Source: Cynocephalus volans (Eukaryota > Chordata > Mammalia > Dermoptera > Cynocephalidae). From it: a stretch of 64,000 bases of DNA. The stretch spans positions 73,390,501-73,454,500 of the forward strand of contig NC_084466.1 in assembly GCF_027409185.1 (NCBI RefSeq), written 5' to 3'. Numbering within the stretch: position 1 is the first letter of the stretch; each line of letters starts with the position of its first letter. The notes beneath the pieces were generated by a model, which had not been told where the DNA came from, did no database searches, and saw nothing but the letters and a program-made list of their open reading frames with translations. Positions 1 through 12,710 of this stretch are shown here, one piece after another. Made by a program: the position numbers and the translations under genes.

Positions 1-1130
1 TTTGATGAAATAGTCAATATCATACCCAGTTAGTGGGAATGTAGAGAACCTTTTAAAGAATGTGACCCATAAGCATTAAAAAACATTCAGACTTTTAACT
101 TAGTATTCTACCTCTATGACTTTCTCCAAAGAAAGAAATCCAAAATACAGATAACAGTTTTATATTCAGAGTTGTTTCTTTAGGCAACTTTATAATGAAA
201 TTTGAAATAGTTGATGAATAGACAAACAGTTATGGTAAATCTATACAATGAAATATTATGTTGCCTGTACAATTGACACAAAAAAGAAAGACTACTGTGC
301 AACACTGCTATGACAAGTTCTTGAAAATAATCAAACCTGAATCTTAGCAAGCCTCTAAATCCAACTACCAGTTCACAGGAAATACAGGGGACAGAAGAAC
401 ATGTTAAATGTCCCCGTGGGAGTGTAATCAGCAAAAGCCAAAACCTAGGAAACTCCACAGGATAAATGATGTTCAACAAATAATACAAGACATAAATTTA
501 AAAGAAGTAGGGGAAGCCCATGGGTAAAAGAAATATCAACCAATTTGGGTGGATTTTATTTGACTGTTGATTCAAATAACCTGAAAAACATCTATGAGAT
601 AATTGGGCAAATTTGAAAACTATATCTGATGGTATTAAGGAGTTATTATTAATGTTTTAGTTATGATAGTGGTATTATGATTGAAATATATATATCAGTT
701 TGTAATATATGATGTGTAGAATTTGTTTCAAAATAATCCCAGGTTGGGTGGAATGGTGGTGAGGGCTTTACACAAAGCAAGATTGGCATGCGTTGATAAT
801 TATTAAAGCCAGGTGGTAGGTACATGGGCATCATTCTCCTAGTCTATTTTTGTGTACGTTTGAAAATACTCATAGTAAAAAGTTTAAAAACAATGAACTT
901 GAACATGAGAAAGTTTTAGGTGAAAAAGAACATGATATATATGAGTAAATTTCAGCTATGATTCTTTTTAAATGCAGAGAAAATACACACGGAAATATAC
1001 AAAATGTTATAACAGTGACTGCTTTTAGGTAGTGAGATAATACATACCTTTTTAAAATAATGTTTTGTCATATAGATGTAAATTTATATCCTTGGCAATT
1101 TCTTTGTAATGAGCATTTTAAAATTTTATT
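1..1130. other. ALG5 intron, left edge
   Basis: This AT-rich intronic sequence has no exon I can support. About 730-890 resembles the + strand 3' end of an old L1M element (a 'tacatggg...tttgaaaatactcatagtaaaaag' pattern, discontinuous). Nothing is recognised in the remainder. Confidence 0.5.
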
Positions 1131-1267
1131 TATTTTCATGAATTGTTCAAAATTCAAATGGTGTAAGAAGATATACAGTGAAACTAGCTCTACCCTTCAT
1201 TTCTCAGTTATCTCCAGAAGTAACTAGTGTTATCCATTCTATTTCTTTTATCAGGAAGATGCGTATC

Positions 1268-1299
<32 letters not shown>

Positions 1300-2620
1300 G
1301 AGAAAATTACAAATCGTAGCATACTATATACACTGTTTCCTTGTTGTTTTCACTTAACAATGTATGTTGGAGATTGGGCCATATTTAAACGTAAAAGTGC
1401 TTCCTCTTTCTTCACAGCTTCATAGCTGGTCCCTTTGGATGGACATGCAGGTTTGCAGCTTCAAATAATACTGAAATGATTAACCCAGCATGAAAGTCAT
1501 TTCACACATATGTAAATATATTTATAGGAAGAATTGTTGGAATTGCTGGCTCAAGTTAAATGTATATTTGTAATTTTGATAACTTTTCAAATCACTATCC
1601 ATAGAGAATGTGCAGGCACAATACGGTAGACACTGATAGGTATAAGTGTGATAGAGGATCTTTTCAGTTAAGAGCTATTTTTACTTCCTCTTTTGTGAAC
1701 TCTGTTCATAGCCTTTGCCTCTTTTCCAGTTGGATTGTTGGATACATTTCTTAATTTGTAGAAGCACCTTATGCATTTTGGAAATTAGCCTTTTACCTGT
1801 GATATAAATTGCCAACATTTTCCCCCAACTTATTTGTCTTTTAACTTTAAATATGGTTGGATTTTTGTTTTTTAAATTTTATTATCAAATCGATCTATCT
1901 TTTTTTCTGAGTTTTGTGCACTTGTGCCTTCCTTGAGATCATTTAAAAAGTGATTTTTATTTTACACTTAAATCTTCAGTATATCTAGAATATATCATAG
2001 TACTTATTTAAGAGGCCCAGGTCCAACTTAATTTGGGTTCCAAATAGCTACCAAGATGTCCCACGGCATTTATCAGTTTCAGCTTTGTCTCATTGATTTA
2101 AAATGTTGTCTTTATCATATATGTTCTAACTACCCATACTTCTTGTGTGTTTTTGACCTTTCCATTCAGGTGCATGGATTTGTCTATTCACATTCCAGTA
2201 TCTTAGTTTTAATTAGTGTAGCTTTGTAATATAGTTTTAAATCCTTTGGGACTAATCCTTCTTTACCCTTAGAATTTTTTGGCTCTTTCCTTGGTTCTTT
2301 ATCTTTTAGTATTAACTTTAAAATTAGTTTGTCTAGGTCAATGAAAAATCATTATGGTATGGCCTTAAATTCACAGATTAATTAAGGGAGCATTGACTTT
2401 TTAGTGTTGTCATCCTCTCATCCATGATCCTGGTATGCCCTTCTGTGTATGGGATTCTGTTATCTCCCTTGGTAGCATTTACATGCCTCCTTTATTTAGA
2501 TCTTGCCACATTTCTTATCAAGTTTATTTCTAGATTTTTCTTTTTTATTGATATTATAAATGCTGTCTTCCATTGTATCTTCTGATTATTGTTTGTACAC
2601 TTAAAGGCTAAAGTATTATA
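1130..2620 (-). mobile_element. Old L1/HAL1-type LINE fragment, antisense
   Basis: Read on the minus strand, this stretch resembles the distal ORF2 and 3' part of an old L1 lineage, including the typical antisense phrases around 1,700-1,900 and 2,180-2,580. It is heavily diverged with no open frame. It sits in the ALG5 intron about 250 bases upstream of the exon at 2867. Confidence 0.6.
1267..1299 (+). repeat. (CTTTT)n microsatellite
   Basis: About five CTTTT units run into a T tract. On the minus strand this is an A-rich tract inside the antisense LINE. Confidence 0.9.
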
Positions 2621-2866
2621 CACATATTCACTTTGTGCCCACTCATCTTTTTAAATTTTTTTATTGTTTGTAGTAGTTTTTCAGTTGCTGTTTATGGATT
2701 TTTATTGTGTGTAATGATATCACCCATAGATAAACCTTTTAACCCTTTTGAAGGGTTACTTTTTTAAAAAATCCATTTCTAAAAATGACACATTCAGATT
2801 GAAAATAAATATTTTTATTGATGACATATAAATATTGAAAAACTATTTCATTTCTTTTTTCCTCAG

Positions 2867-2926
2867 AATCAAATGGCTATTGCATGTGGATCTCGAGCTC
2901 ATTTGGAAAAAGAATCAATTGCTCAG
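2867..2926 (+). CDS. ALG5: ALG5 coding exon (residues ~188-207)
   Basis: This 60-base phase-0 exon encodes NQMAIACGSRAHLEKESIAQ, which matches the middle of mammalian ALG5 (dolichyl-phosphate beta-glucosyltransferase) as I remember it. ALG5 is a GT2-family enzyme at the ER membrane. It transfers glucose from UDP-glucose to dolichyl phosphate on the cytosolic side, and the product supplies the three glucoses of the N-glycan precursor. The exon is bounded by a pyrimidine-rich acceptor ending CAG and the donor CAG|GTGAGA. It is the fourth exon from the end. The N-terminal membrane anchor and the nucleotide-binding DxD region lie in exons upstream of the window. Residue numbers assume a 324-residue protein. 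Confidence 0.96.
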
Positions 2927-3496
2927 GTGAGACTTTAATTAATTGGCATGGAAAAGCAGCTTTTTTCCATATATATTTGGCAAGAAGTAGGATTTCATGT
3001 TTTATTTATCAAAAGTGAGGTTTCTTTCAAAAGGAAAGAAAATTTTTTTTAATTTTGTAAAGTTTATAAAGGATTTGCACATTTCGGAAATGATTTTGTT
3101 TTTAAAAAGTATACAAGAAGGATGTGTAGCTCACTTTGTGTTAGGATGCAGGCAATTCTTATTGATATATTTTTTTTAAGATGCAAAGAGTCTTCATGCG
3201 GTTATAATACAAAGAAAGCTTTTCTAAATGATGTATTTTTAAGCCAATCAACTTGCCTTTAGTTTTTCTCATATTGGTACTCCTATGTTATATTTTGAGC
3301 TTCATTCAAAGTTTAATTTTTTTTTTTTAAACTTTGTTCCTCATAGAAAAACACTATACCTTAAAATTTGACAAGTTTGTGGCTGCCCTTTTTAGGGTAT
3401 AAAAAGCAATTGAAGATGTTAATTTCTTCATTTTGTAGATTATGTTAGAAAAACTGGAGTAACTTGAAAGAAAAAATATCTTATTAAGATATTCTT

Positions 3497-3686
3497 GGGC
3501 CAGCCCCATGGCTCACTCGGGAGAGTGTGGCGCTGGTAGCGCCAAAGCCGCCGGTTCGAATCCTATATAGGGATGGCCGGTGCGCGCACTGGCTGAGCGT
3601 GGTGCAGACCACACCGTGCCAAGGGTTGCAATCCCCTTACCAGTCAAAAAAATAAATAAATAAGTAAATAAATAAATAAAATAAAA
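3497..3686 (+). mobile_element. tRNA-derived dimeric SINE with (AAAT)n tail
   Basis: Two tRNA-like halves are joined. The first has an A-box-like TGGCTCACTCGG and a perfect B box GGTTCGAATCC at 3553-3563. The second half starts near 3580 (GGCCGGTGCGC, CACTGGCTGAGCG) and ends with CCCCTTACCAGTC. A tail of AAAT/AAGT units reaches about 3686. The architecture matches other SINEs in the window at 5.4 and 48.6 kb. It resembles the CYN dimers of colugos, from memory. Confidence 0.85.
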
Positions 3687-4429
3687 TATACATCTTTTGT
3701 ATCAAGCCCACTAATTGTCCACTATATTCTTACTGGTTCATCTACTAGAGTGGTCAAGTAGATGGGAAAATAAAGCAGTACTTTTTAATGCATGGGCAAA
3801 ATTACCTGGAGAGTTTTTTTTTTTTAAATGCATATTCCTAGGCCAATCCCAGATATACTGTATCAAGACTCTAGGGGTAGAAAACAGGAGTCTGCATTTT
3901 TAACAATTTCCGAGGTTACCTTTATACACACCAGATTTTGAGAACCAGTGGAATAAAAGGTTTAACCTTCCCCCAAGTGATTCTGAATTAAGACATGAAG
4001 AAATTCTAATTTTTTTTTCGAGATATACTAATGGCAGGATCACAAAACCTCTTAAGAATTAAACTCAAGTGTGGAAACCTAGACTCTCCTTTTTTTGGAA
4101 ATAAATTATTTTAATATTCTCAGCATCTAGTTCAGTATTCTGTATACCCTATGGACTTTCATTGGTGTTTGAAAAAAGCTAATCTTTTAACCATAGTGAA
4201 TATCCCACTCCCAGAAGTTGAAAATGGGAAGAGAGCTTAGACATTAGCCAGTCCAACTTAATTAGTTTACCAATGCATGGGAATTAAGAAAAGGAAAAAG
4301 TGTATGTACAAGATGTTCAGCATATTATTTATAATTATAAAATATTAGAAATTATAAAATATTAAATTCCAACATACACAGCTGTGGAGTATACTGTAAA
4401 GCAAATATATTTCACAGGGCCTAGTTTCT

Positions 4430-4945
4430 TGCAGTTTCAGGTTTAGCCTAACTTCTTAAAAATACACATAAAAATGTTAACCTTGCAAAAGACAGGAAAT
4501 TTTCCCCAGGCTAAAAGTCTCTGTTGTTAGATAAAGAATTGTAGCACATCAAGGTTGCTGGCTCAGGGACAGACAAGTTACTGATTAATATGTAAAGATA
4601 CTGGGAAATTGCTGTAGGGAAAAACAGTGTTTGCTAAGATCAAGCTTTTGTTGGTGGATCGACTTAACCTCTTGCAAATTGCATTATGGAATGTTGCCTT
4701 GCTTGTTACCAGCCTCTTTTGTTAAACTATTACCCCTCCTGTGTTCTCTTCCTGTAACTTCCTGGTCTGGAGAATAAATGTGGGGCGAGAACCCCAGTTC
4801 ATGGTTAATTTCCCAAAAGGAAGGATTGCCTCTCTCTTGAGGGTTCCGGGAGATTAACCCCTTCGGGGCTTCTCACTGCTCAGAAGAGATGGGCTTTGAG
4901 TAATCCTTTGCAGCTCCGTCACCCAGGGAAAGAGGGGTGACAAAT
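4430..4945 (+). mobile_element. Possible solo LTR of an endogenous retrovirus
   Basis: The stretch has the organisation of a retroviral LTR. Compositionally distinct U3-like sequence is followed by AATAAA near 4772 in a short GC-richer U5-like stretch, and the block ends in GC-rich sequence around 4,850-4,940. No internal retroviral coding sequence is attached. The TG...CA ends and the target-site duplication could not be fixed, so the borders and class are uncertain. Confidence 0.45.
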
Positions 4946-5422
4946 CCATGGGAGGCAAAGCAACACACAGCCAATAAAACTGATGATAATGGATTCCATA
5001 TAATAACATGGGATGATACCTGAATTATTAGGTTGTATGAAAAAAATGAATATGATATTATAAATACAGTATAAGTATCTATGTAAAAATGACAAATAAA
5101 AATTTATTTTTGCAAACAAAAACAATTAATGAAGTTGGCCAATATTAATTTAATGGTTTCGTAAGTAAATTTTTCTCTGTTTTTAAAAAATATATATTAA
5201 TGAGGGGAAAGGATAATCTACTTGGTGAAGAAAAAAAGATTGGAGAAATAGGAAGCAAGAGATGAATTAGGGAGCTATATATTGAAGTAATCCAGGCAAG
5301 AGAGAGTTGGCACCTCTATTTATTGTTGGTGGCAGTAGAAAGGAACTGTGTGTTTTGATTTTGTTCTTAATGGTGTAAATTCTTTTTACTTAGAAGTTGC
5401 ATTAGTTGAAAACTCTGAATTT

Positions 5423-5561
5423 GGGCCAACCCCGTGGCTGACTCGGGAAAGTGCAGCGCTGGGAGCGCAGCAGCGCTCCCGCCGCGGGTTCGGATCCTGT
5501 ATAGGGATGGCCGGTTCGCTCACTGGCTGAGCGCGGTCACACACACAAAAAAAAAAAAAAA
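5423..5561 (+). mobile_element. tRNA-derived dimeric SINE, second half shortened
   Basis: This copy belongs to the same family as 3497-3686. The B box is GGTTCGGATCC. The second half stops early at 'gagcgcggtc' and runs into a short CA stretch and poly-A. A direct target-site duplication AACTCTGAATTT flanks it (5411-5422 and 5562-5573). Near-perfect preservation of that duplication suggests a fairly young insertion. Confidence 0.92.
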
Positions 5562-5579
5562 AACTCTGAATTTTTCCTA

Positions 5580-7215
5580 GAAATAGTATTTAAATGAGAC
5601 TTCCATGGTCTTAATCTTCTACTTAGTACTACTTTTAGCCAGACATCAAAGCATCTGTCCCAGGATATTTATAATTTATCTTGTCTCTACTGATCCATTT
5701 CTCCATGTCTAAAACCTAGTGATTGATGTCATCCCACAGAATTGGCCACTATTCTGTAGAAGGATAGGATAACCTGATTCACTGACTAGAGATGCTGCTG
5801 CTCAGTAGGCTTATTGTTCAAGTCAAGATTTTTCTCATAGAGCTATACCTGTCTTATAGAAAGTTTTCTCCCATAGGCAAGACATGCATCTGCCACATGT
5901 CCAGAAAACTGCAGCATGGCCTTTCATTCCTCTTAATGTGCTATAGGTAATATAATCCCTTGCATGGTGATCAGTCTGTGGACAGTGAGAAAATCACAAA
6001 AGAATTAATCAAGATAGCGAATGGGAACCTCAATAGCTCATTGCATAGTGTTCAGACATCTCTTTCCTAAATATTTTTGTACATATCCTCAGCCTGTTTT
6101 ACTGCTCTCTTGGCAGACAAACATGATATACAGCACCAATGGAGTCCTTTAGCATCCTTAAATGCGCTCATATTCCCATGTGTTCTCTATAACAGTAATG
6201 TTTATGTTGTCTGGGTATTCTTGAATTTATTATTTTAAAAGGATTCAAAAATAAAATCCATTAGAAGTTATTTGATGTCTTTAGTTTTTCTTTGAAGAGT
6301 CTTTCCTTAAGCCTTGGGACTTCTTTGAACTTGCTATAGTGAAATTACCTGTGAAGTTTAAATTTCATCTGAATTACTTGTTTACATTTCATAAACATTG
6401 GAGATACTATTGTTAATACTAAACAGCGAATATCTTGTCTTCATATTTTTAAATGTCTGTTTCAGAAGTTTATATAATGCTACTCTGTGACTTTATTAGC
6501 TTCATTTAACTAGATAAGTCTTTCCCATAATATATTTTAGATGTCTTCTAAATTTTAAGATATTTTACCAAGTTTTAGAAATTCAAGCAAGATCTTCTTG
6601 TTTGTAGTTTACCTTGTTACGCTTTTAGATATGTTAGAAATCAAATAAATTAAGGTCTTCATGTGAACTCCGCATGTTAACTTTTTTAAAAAATAGCCAT
6701 TATCCTAAAACAAACAAAAATATCTATTTACACCTAAGCAAAAGCAGTCATGAATATTTTTATTTGTTAATGAATAGGCTCACCCAAATCACATTAAAAA
6801 TCATTCAAAAAGAATAGTTTATAGGTATTGTTTTTCTACCTTTAATTTTTACTTTTCTATCTTTTGATTTCTATTTGTTCCTTTCCTAAGCATAAATGCT
6901 CTTTTGGAGGTTTAATCAGTCAACCAGTATTTTTTGGAAATATTTTATGTGGAAGGCACTGAGCGAGCTGTTGTGAGATTCCCAAAGTATTTTAAGATGA
7001 GGTTTCTGCCCTATCTACTTAGAGAGGTAAGACACATTTACATCAAAACATAACTAATAATTCTAGGTGATAAATGAGAAGTGCTAGATCATTTTTAAAA
7101 GCTTATTTTATATACTGATAGATAAGTATTTTATTCTTTCTATCCTTCCTGCCCTGTACACAGGTGAAATTGTGGTCAGGAGAGTAAAGTAAGCTTTCAA
7201 GCTTTCTTTAAACAT
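5580..7215. other. Intronic stretch without recognised features
   Basis: This lies in the ALG5 intron between the exons at 2867 and 8422. I see no exon, RNA gene or confident repeat. The block 5,630-6,210 has a slightly higher GC content than its surroundings and could be a diverged LTR or other fossil. Confidence 0.4.
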
Positions 7216-7224
7216 TGTTAAGTT

Positions 7225-7450
7225 TCTGTTAATTTTCTGTGCCAACCACTTGGCTAAAGGCTTTAATATAATCTCATTTAATCCTTACATTCACTTTGTG
7301 AGGTAGATATTATCATTCCCATTTTACAGATGAGAAAACTGGGTTTAGAGAGTTGAAGTACCTTGCTCAAGGTCACCCTGCTAGTTAGTAGTGGAGCCAG
7401 GATTCAATACAGTTCTGCTCAGTTTGGTGCTTTTTCTACTCTGTCATGTT
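7225..7450 (-). repeat. MIR SINE, antisense
   Basis: It contains the hallmark antisense MIR core 'ttttacagatgagaaaactg', followed by 'gctcaaggtcacc...ctagttagtagtggagcc', an ancient mammalian tRNA-derived SINE signature. Confidence 0.85.
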
Positions 7451-8421
7451 AATCATTCTGTTCAGTTGTGATCCTGTTCAATGATGATAGAAAAAGCAAT
7501 GTGAATGAAGAATGATACTGAAGATCATAATTAGGAAATCAAAAGCCAAAAGGAGGAAGGGACTTTTATTTTATAGTATGAGATATTAAATGTTCTCGAT
7601 AGACTTTAATAGGTTGCTTATGTACTATGTAATGCATCATTCTGTGGATCTATTAACTATAGAACATTTTAAGGGATCCTATCTTTTTTAAAACCTTAAA
7701 TATGAAAGTCTTGGATACAACGATAATAAGTAATAATTTTCTATTATGTTTTAAAGTTTGTAATGTTTAGTGAATAGTGGAATATTATTTCCTGTTACTA
7801 TTAATAATAATATTAATCACTAATAACGATAGCAAGTCCTCGGAAGGGATTAAAAACTACTTAAGTTTAATATCCAAAGTATTAAAGAACTCAGTCTTTA
7901 AAATATAGTTAATTAGATATGTGGCATACCTGATTAGAGAGACTGGGCTTTTGTTTCAAACTCCTTTGTAACACTCTGCTGTACCTCTTCTATTAATATT
8001 CTCATTAGCTAGGTAACCAAGTGCAGGTTCAAATCTTAGCATTTTGTTTGGCCAATACATTCTAGAAACTGTGACCTTTTTTGAAACTGAAATGTATGTC
8101 AGACAAAGAGGCATAAAATATATAGGTAAATGAGATGTTCTCCTTGCTTATAGCAGTCCTTGGCCTCTCACAAGATTTTTCTTGTCTGATTCAACTTCCA
8201 GGAAATCAGGAACTTTTTCTAGCACCTCTGCTCTAAGCAGTAGGCATCCTCACTGTTTCTTTAATATACTTTGCCCATGAAGCTAACGGGACAATGGTGC
8301 TTATGTGTAAAATCTACTCATTCAATTAAATATTAAAATGCAGTTGTCTAGAGCCAGGTGTTTTCAATGTCTCCTTTACAGATAGATGGAAAAGTCATTT
8401 ATATTTTGTCTTTGTTTTCAG

Positions 8422-8573
8422 CGTTCTTACTTCCGTACTCTTCTCATGTATGGGTTCCACTTCCTGGTGTGGTTCCTTTGTGTCAAAGGAATCAGGGACA
8501 CACAGTGTGGGTTCAAATTATTAACTCGAGAAGCAGCTTCACAGACGTTTTCATCTCTACACATTGAACGATG
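8422..8573 (+). CDS. ALG5: ALG5 coding exon (residues ~208-258, GT2 core)
   Basis: This 152-base exon encodes 50 codons plus two bases of a split Trp codon. It begins RSYFRTLLMYGFHF and contains GIRDTQCGFKLLTREAA. The DTQCGFK segment is the conserved late motif of the ALG5-type glucosyltransferase domain. A hydrophobic, aromatic-rich stretch precedes it; in this family it packs in the catalytic domain or against the membrane rather than being a known separate anchor. The acceptor is TTTTCAG and the donor ATG|GTAGGT. From memory, human ALG5 reads KLFTRE and AASRTF where this copy reads KLLTRE and AASQTF. These changes are conservative to mild, with no frameshift or stop. Confidence 0.97.
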
Positions 8574-8889
8574 GTAGGTTTTTAACTGGAATGTCAGTAT
8601 ATCTTATTACTCAGCAGTTATTCCAGGTAATGAGAAGCAGCCCTATACTTGTATTCTCATAATGAACATCCAGATGTAAACAAAATTGACACATGTAAAC
8701 TTAATCTGCACCTTTATACTTTTATTGGGTTGGATCTTATTTTGAAAATACTCAAACCTAACATATGATATAAAGGATGTATTCACCTTAATTGTAGACA
8801 GTATAAATTGAGAGGCCTGAAAACATCCTGTTTCCTTAAGCTTTCCTTTTTTTTCTTTTTTGAAGAAAAAAGAAAAAGCTCCAAAATAT

Positions 8890-9985
8890 CAAAGCAGAAT
8901 GAAGTACCCATTTTCTCTTCTTTTCCTCACTTTTCTGGGAGATATGACTCTCTCCCAAGACAAGTCCCTGAAGCTCTGCATCCTTTTTCACCATTTCAAA
9001 AACCTAATCCTGTTCACTTATTTTCTCTCTTATGTCTTCAGCCATTTCCTCTCAATAACATTTTTTCCCCCAAAACCCTCTTTATTGACCCTTGCCCATA
9101 TCCTTCCAGTTCCAGCCATGTCTCTCCTTTCATTGCCAGTCTTTTCTTGAAAAAGTAATCTATATTCACCATCTTCATTTTCTCACTTCCCACTCAGTCC
9201 TTACCCCACCTTAATATGGATTTTCTCCCACAGGTCCATCTAACCATTAAACCCAGTGGTCATGTTAATTTCTTGTGATACTTAACCCATTAGCAGCAAT
9301 TGATACTTCTGAGAGCTCTCATGAAAAATACTTTTTCTTCAGTATATATCTTCCACAGACCTCACCCCCACTCTTGACCTGTATTTAGTGAATAGGACTG
9401 TCATACAGAAGCTAGAAACCTTGGCTTCAGCCCTGACATTCCCCACAGCCCTTGCATATATCCAATCTATGACTGAGGCCTGTTGATTTTAGCTTTTATG
9501 TTCCTCCATTTTTCTCCATCTCTAGCGTCTCCATGCAGGACATCATCCTTCTGAATACTACCATCCTGCAGCCAAGAGGTCTTTGCAAAACTTAAAAGTG
9601 CTCAATCACACGCATCTCTTCTGCTTAAAATCCTTGTAATGGCTTTTAGTGAATGCTGTGTATTCTGGCCCCACCATGTCTGATTCTTCCCTTCTCAACT
9701 CCTCCCTTAAATTGTCCTTAGGGCAGCCTGCCTTCATGTGCCAAACTTGCTCAGGTGCCCCTACTTATTTGCCATCACATTATCATATGCCTTATTCATA
9801 GCAGCAGTTACGTATGTAGTTTTTTCTTATTTGTGTAATTATTTAATGTTTCTTTTTTCCTATTAAAGCATAAGCTCCATGACAGCAAGAATCCCATCTG
9901 ATTTTGTTTACTAGTATATCCCACTATCTAATAGTGTGCTTGGCACATAGTAAGTGCCCAGTAAATATTGTTGGAAGAATTAATA
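8890..9985 (+). repeat. LINE L2 3' portion, sense
   Basis: This diverged sequence follows the L2 3' region over about 1.1 kb. It ends in the diagnostic 'gcataagctccatgacagc' and 'tgcttggcacatagtaagtg' followed by 'aataaatattg'-like sequence. The ORFs of about 100 codons at 8,808-9,158 are by-products of this repeat. Confidence 0.75.
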
Positions 9986-10959
9986 CTTGGTGTCAATCAT
10001 GAGTTCTATGTGAATTCCGTTCATGGTGGGTATCTACATAATTTTTCCAGTATATGCCCATTTTTGTAGTCTCTACCATTTTCATGTATCTATTTGCAAA
10101 GATCTATTGTCTCCCTAGAAATAGATGCCATATAACCCCCAAAAAATTACTTTAAAGAAACTGTAATTTCAGAATTAAACTTATCATTCAGGCATGTTTT
10201 TTAATCTTTTTTTCTGAGATTAAAAAACTGGTCTTCAACTCAGATACATGTTTTTATTATGTTGAGGAATAAAATAAAATAATTGTTAATGGACTCCAAA
10301 ACCAGAAAATTAGTTTAAGAAGCAACTTTAGAAGTAAAGCCCTCTTTCTGCATTAGATATTTTTCAGTCAGCTACTAGGTCCAGAACTAGTGTCAAAGAC
10401 CCATATTCTTTGTAGTTTCTATTCCTTAGCTACAGCCACTTTCAACTCTTCTTTCCTAGTTCTTTGTAGCATTTGCTTTCATATTCAAAATAATGCGTCT
10501 TCATAGCTATTTTTCAGTTTCGCAATTTGAGATATTACTTTCCAAAATAGGAAATCAATAGATAAACATTTAGTTCTCTTAAATTCCTGTACATCCCCCA
10601 CACACAAGATGCAATACAATTTTAAAATAATTTTTGGTTAGATCAGTGTTGATTGTTGTAGCTGTGCAAAGATAATTCACATTTGAGTGCAATTTGAGTA
10701 CATTACCTTTCTTGTACTATTTTTTGTTTTCCTTAAGATAAATATCTGCAGTTTTTTGTTTGCATTACTTTATCGTGGATCTGTCAGTTACTCATGTTCA
10801 GACTCCTTGTCAGGAATATAATTATTTCTCAGGGTATTCAAACAGTCAGATTCTGCATCGGTTTCTTCTTTTCCTCAAGACACTGCATCGGCTTAAACCT
10901 TTCTGGTTGTCTCTGGCCTGCTGTACAGCCCCATCCTCCATCTCCTTGTCCTGGCTTAC

Positions 10960-11335
10960 ACCCTGATCTTAGTAGAACACCTTCTCTATTAACTTCCTAA
11001 AATTATGAGAAAGTTTTTTTGAGACCTTGCATATGAAAAAAAATATTTATTCTACTCTTACACTTTTTTAATAGTTAGATGGAGAAAGAATTATAAATTG
11101 GAAATCATTTTTCTTCAGGACTTTGAAAGCATTCCTCTATTGTCTTTGGCACTTTGTGTTTCTGTGGAGGAGTCCAGTTCTGTAGAGAATCTGAATCTTG
11201 ACTCTTTGCATGTTGTTTCCATCCCCTTTTGAAAACTTTTTCTCCACAATGTTTTGAAATATGATTCTAGGCCTTATTTTAGCTTATTTTCATGCATTTG
11301 TTGAATACTCAATAGGCCCTCTAAAATCTGGAAAC
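10960..11335 (-). repeat. Old L1 fragment, antisense (left part, interrupted)
   Basis: This looks like the antisense ORF1-region segment of an old L1M element. The sequence resumes at 12,728 after a younger L1 insertion, so the two pieces were once contiguous. The family assignment is by resemblance only. Confidence 0.5.
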
Positions 11336-11352
11336 TCATGTCCTTTAGTTCT

Positions 11353-12710
11353 TTTTTTTTTAAATAAAGCTTATTAATTCATTTAATAAACAAGTTATAG
11401 TTGCATGTTTATGGGGTGCAAAATGATGTTATGATTTGTAAATGCAATGGGAATAATTAAGCTAATATATTTATCAACTCAAATACTTATTTTTTGTGGT
11501 GAGAACAATTGAAATTTACTTAGCAGTTTTGAAATGTACAGTATACACTATTATTAAGTATATTCACAACACTGTGCAATAGATCACAAAGAAAAAAACC
11601 TTACTCCTGTTTGACTGAGGCTTTGTAATCTTTGACCATCATCTTCCTCCCCACTCACCTCTCCAGCTTCTGGTGGCCACCATTCTGCTCTCTGCCTCAG
11701 TTGTGCTCAATTGCACATATAAATGAGAACATGCAGTATTTGTCTGTCTTCATCTAGCTTGTTTCATGTAGCATAATGTTCTCCAGTTCCATGTATGCTG
11801 TTTAAAATAAAATTCCTTTTTTAAGGTTGAATAGTATTCTTTCATGTATATATACCACATCTTCTTTATCTATTCATCTGTTGGACACATGGGTTGATTC
11901 CATAACTTGGCTTTGTGAATGGTGCTATAGTGAACATGTGAGTGCAGACATCTCTGAAACATACTAATTTCAAATCTTTTGGTTAAATACCCAGAAGCGT
12001 GATTTCTGGATTATATGGCAATTATATTTTTAGTTTTTTGAGGAACCTCCATACAGTTTTTCTTAATGGCTGTACTAATTTACATTTCTACCAACAATCT
12101 ACAAGGGTTCTCTTTTCTCCACATCCTCACCACAGCACTATCTTTTGTCTTTTTGATAATAGCCATCCTAACAGTTGTGAAGTTATATCTCATTGTGGCT
12201 TTGATTTGTGTTTTCCTAATGATTAATGATGTTGAGGATTTTTTCATATATCTGTTGGCCATTCGTATGTCTTCTTTTGAAAAATGTCTATTCAGGTCCC
12301 TTCTCCATTTTTTAATTGGATTATTTGCTTTTTTTCCTGTGAAATTGATTGAGTTCCTTATATATTTTGGATTTTAACTCCTTATTAGATGTATGGCTTG
12401 CAAATATTTTCTCCCAATCCATAGATTGTCTCTCCACTGTTAGTTTCCCTTTGTTGTGCAGAAGCTTTTAGTTTGATGTAATCCCATATGTCTATTTTTG
12501 CTTTTGTTGCCTATGTTTTTGGGGTCAAATCTAAAAAATCATTGCCCAAACCATGTAATGTAGTTTTTCTTCTATATTTTTTCTAGTAGTTTTACAGTTT
12601 CAGGCCCTAATCCATTTTGAGATGATTTTTATATATGGTCTAAGATAAGGGTCCAATTTCATTTTTCTACATATTGGTACTCAGTTTTCTCAGCACCAGT
12701 TATTGAACAG
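11353..12710 (-). mobile_element. 5'-truncated L1 insertion, antisense, with TSD
   Basis: On the minus strand this is an L1 3' end: the A-tail (T-run at 11352-11361), the 3' UTR at about 11,380-11,640, then distal ORF2. It is truncated at the 5' end at 12,710. A 17-base target-site duplication with two mismatches flanks it (TCATGTCCTTTAGTTCT at 11336-11352; TCATGTCCTACAGTTCT at 12711-12727). The frames are broken, so it cannot move itself. Confidence 0.88.

Noticed and set aside
8808-9158. 116- and 96-codon ORFs close to an ALG5 exon
   Set aside because: They lie in intronic L2 sequence, are rich in Phe/Pro/Ser from CT-rich DNA, and have no splice or conservation evidence.
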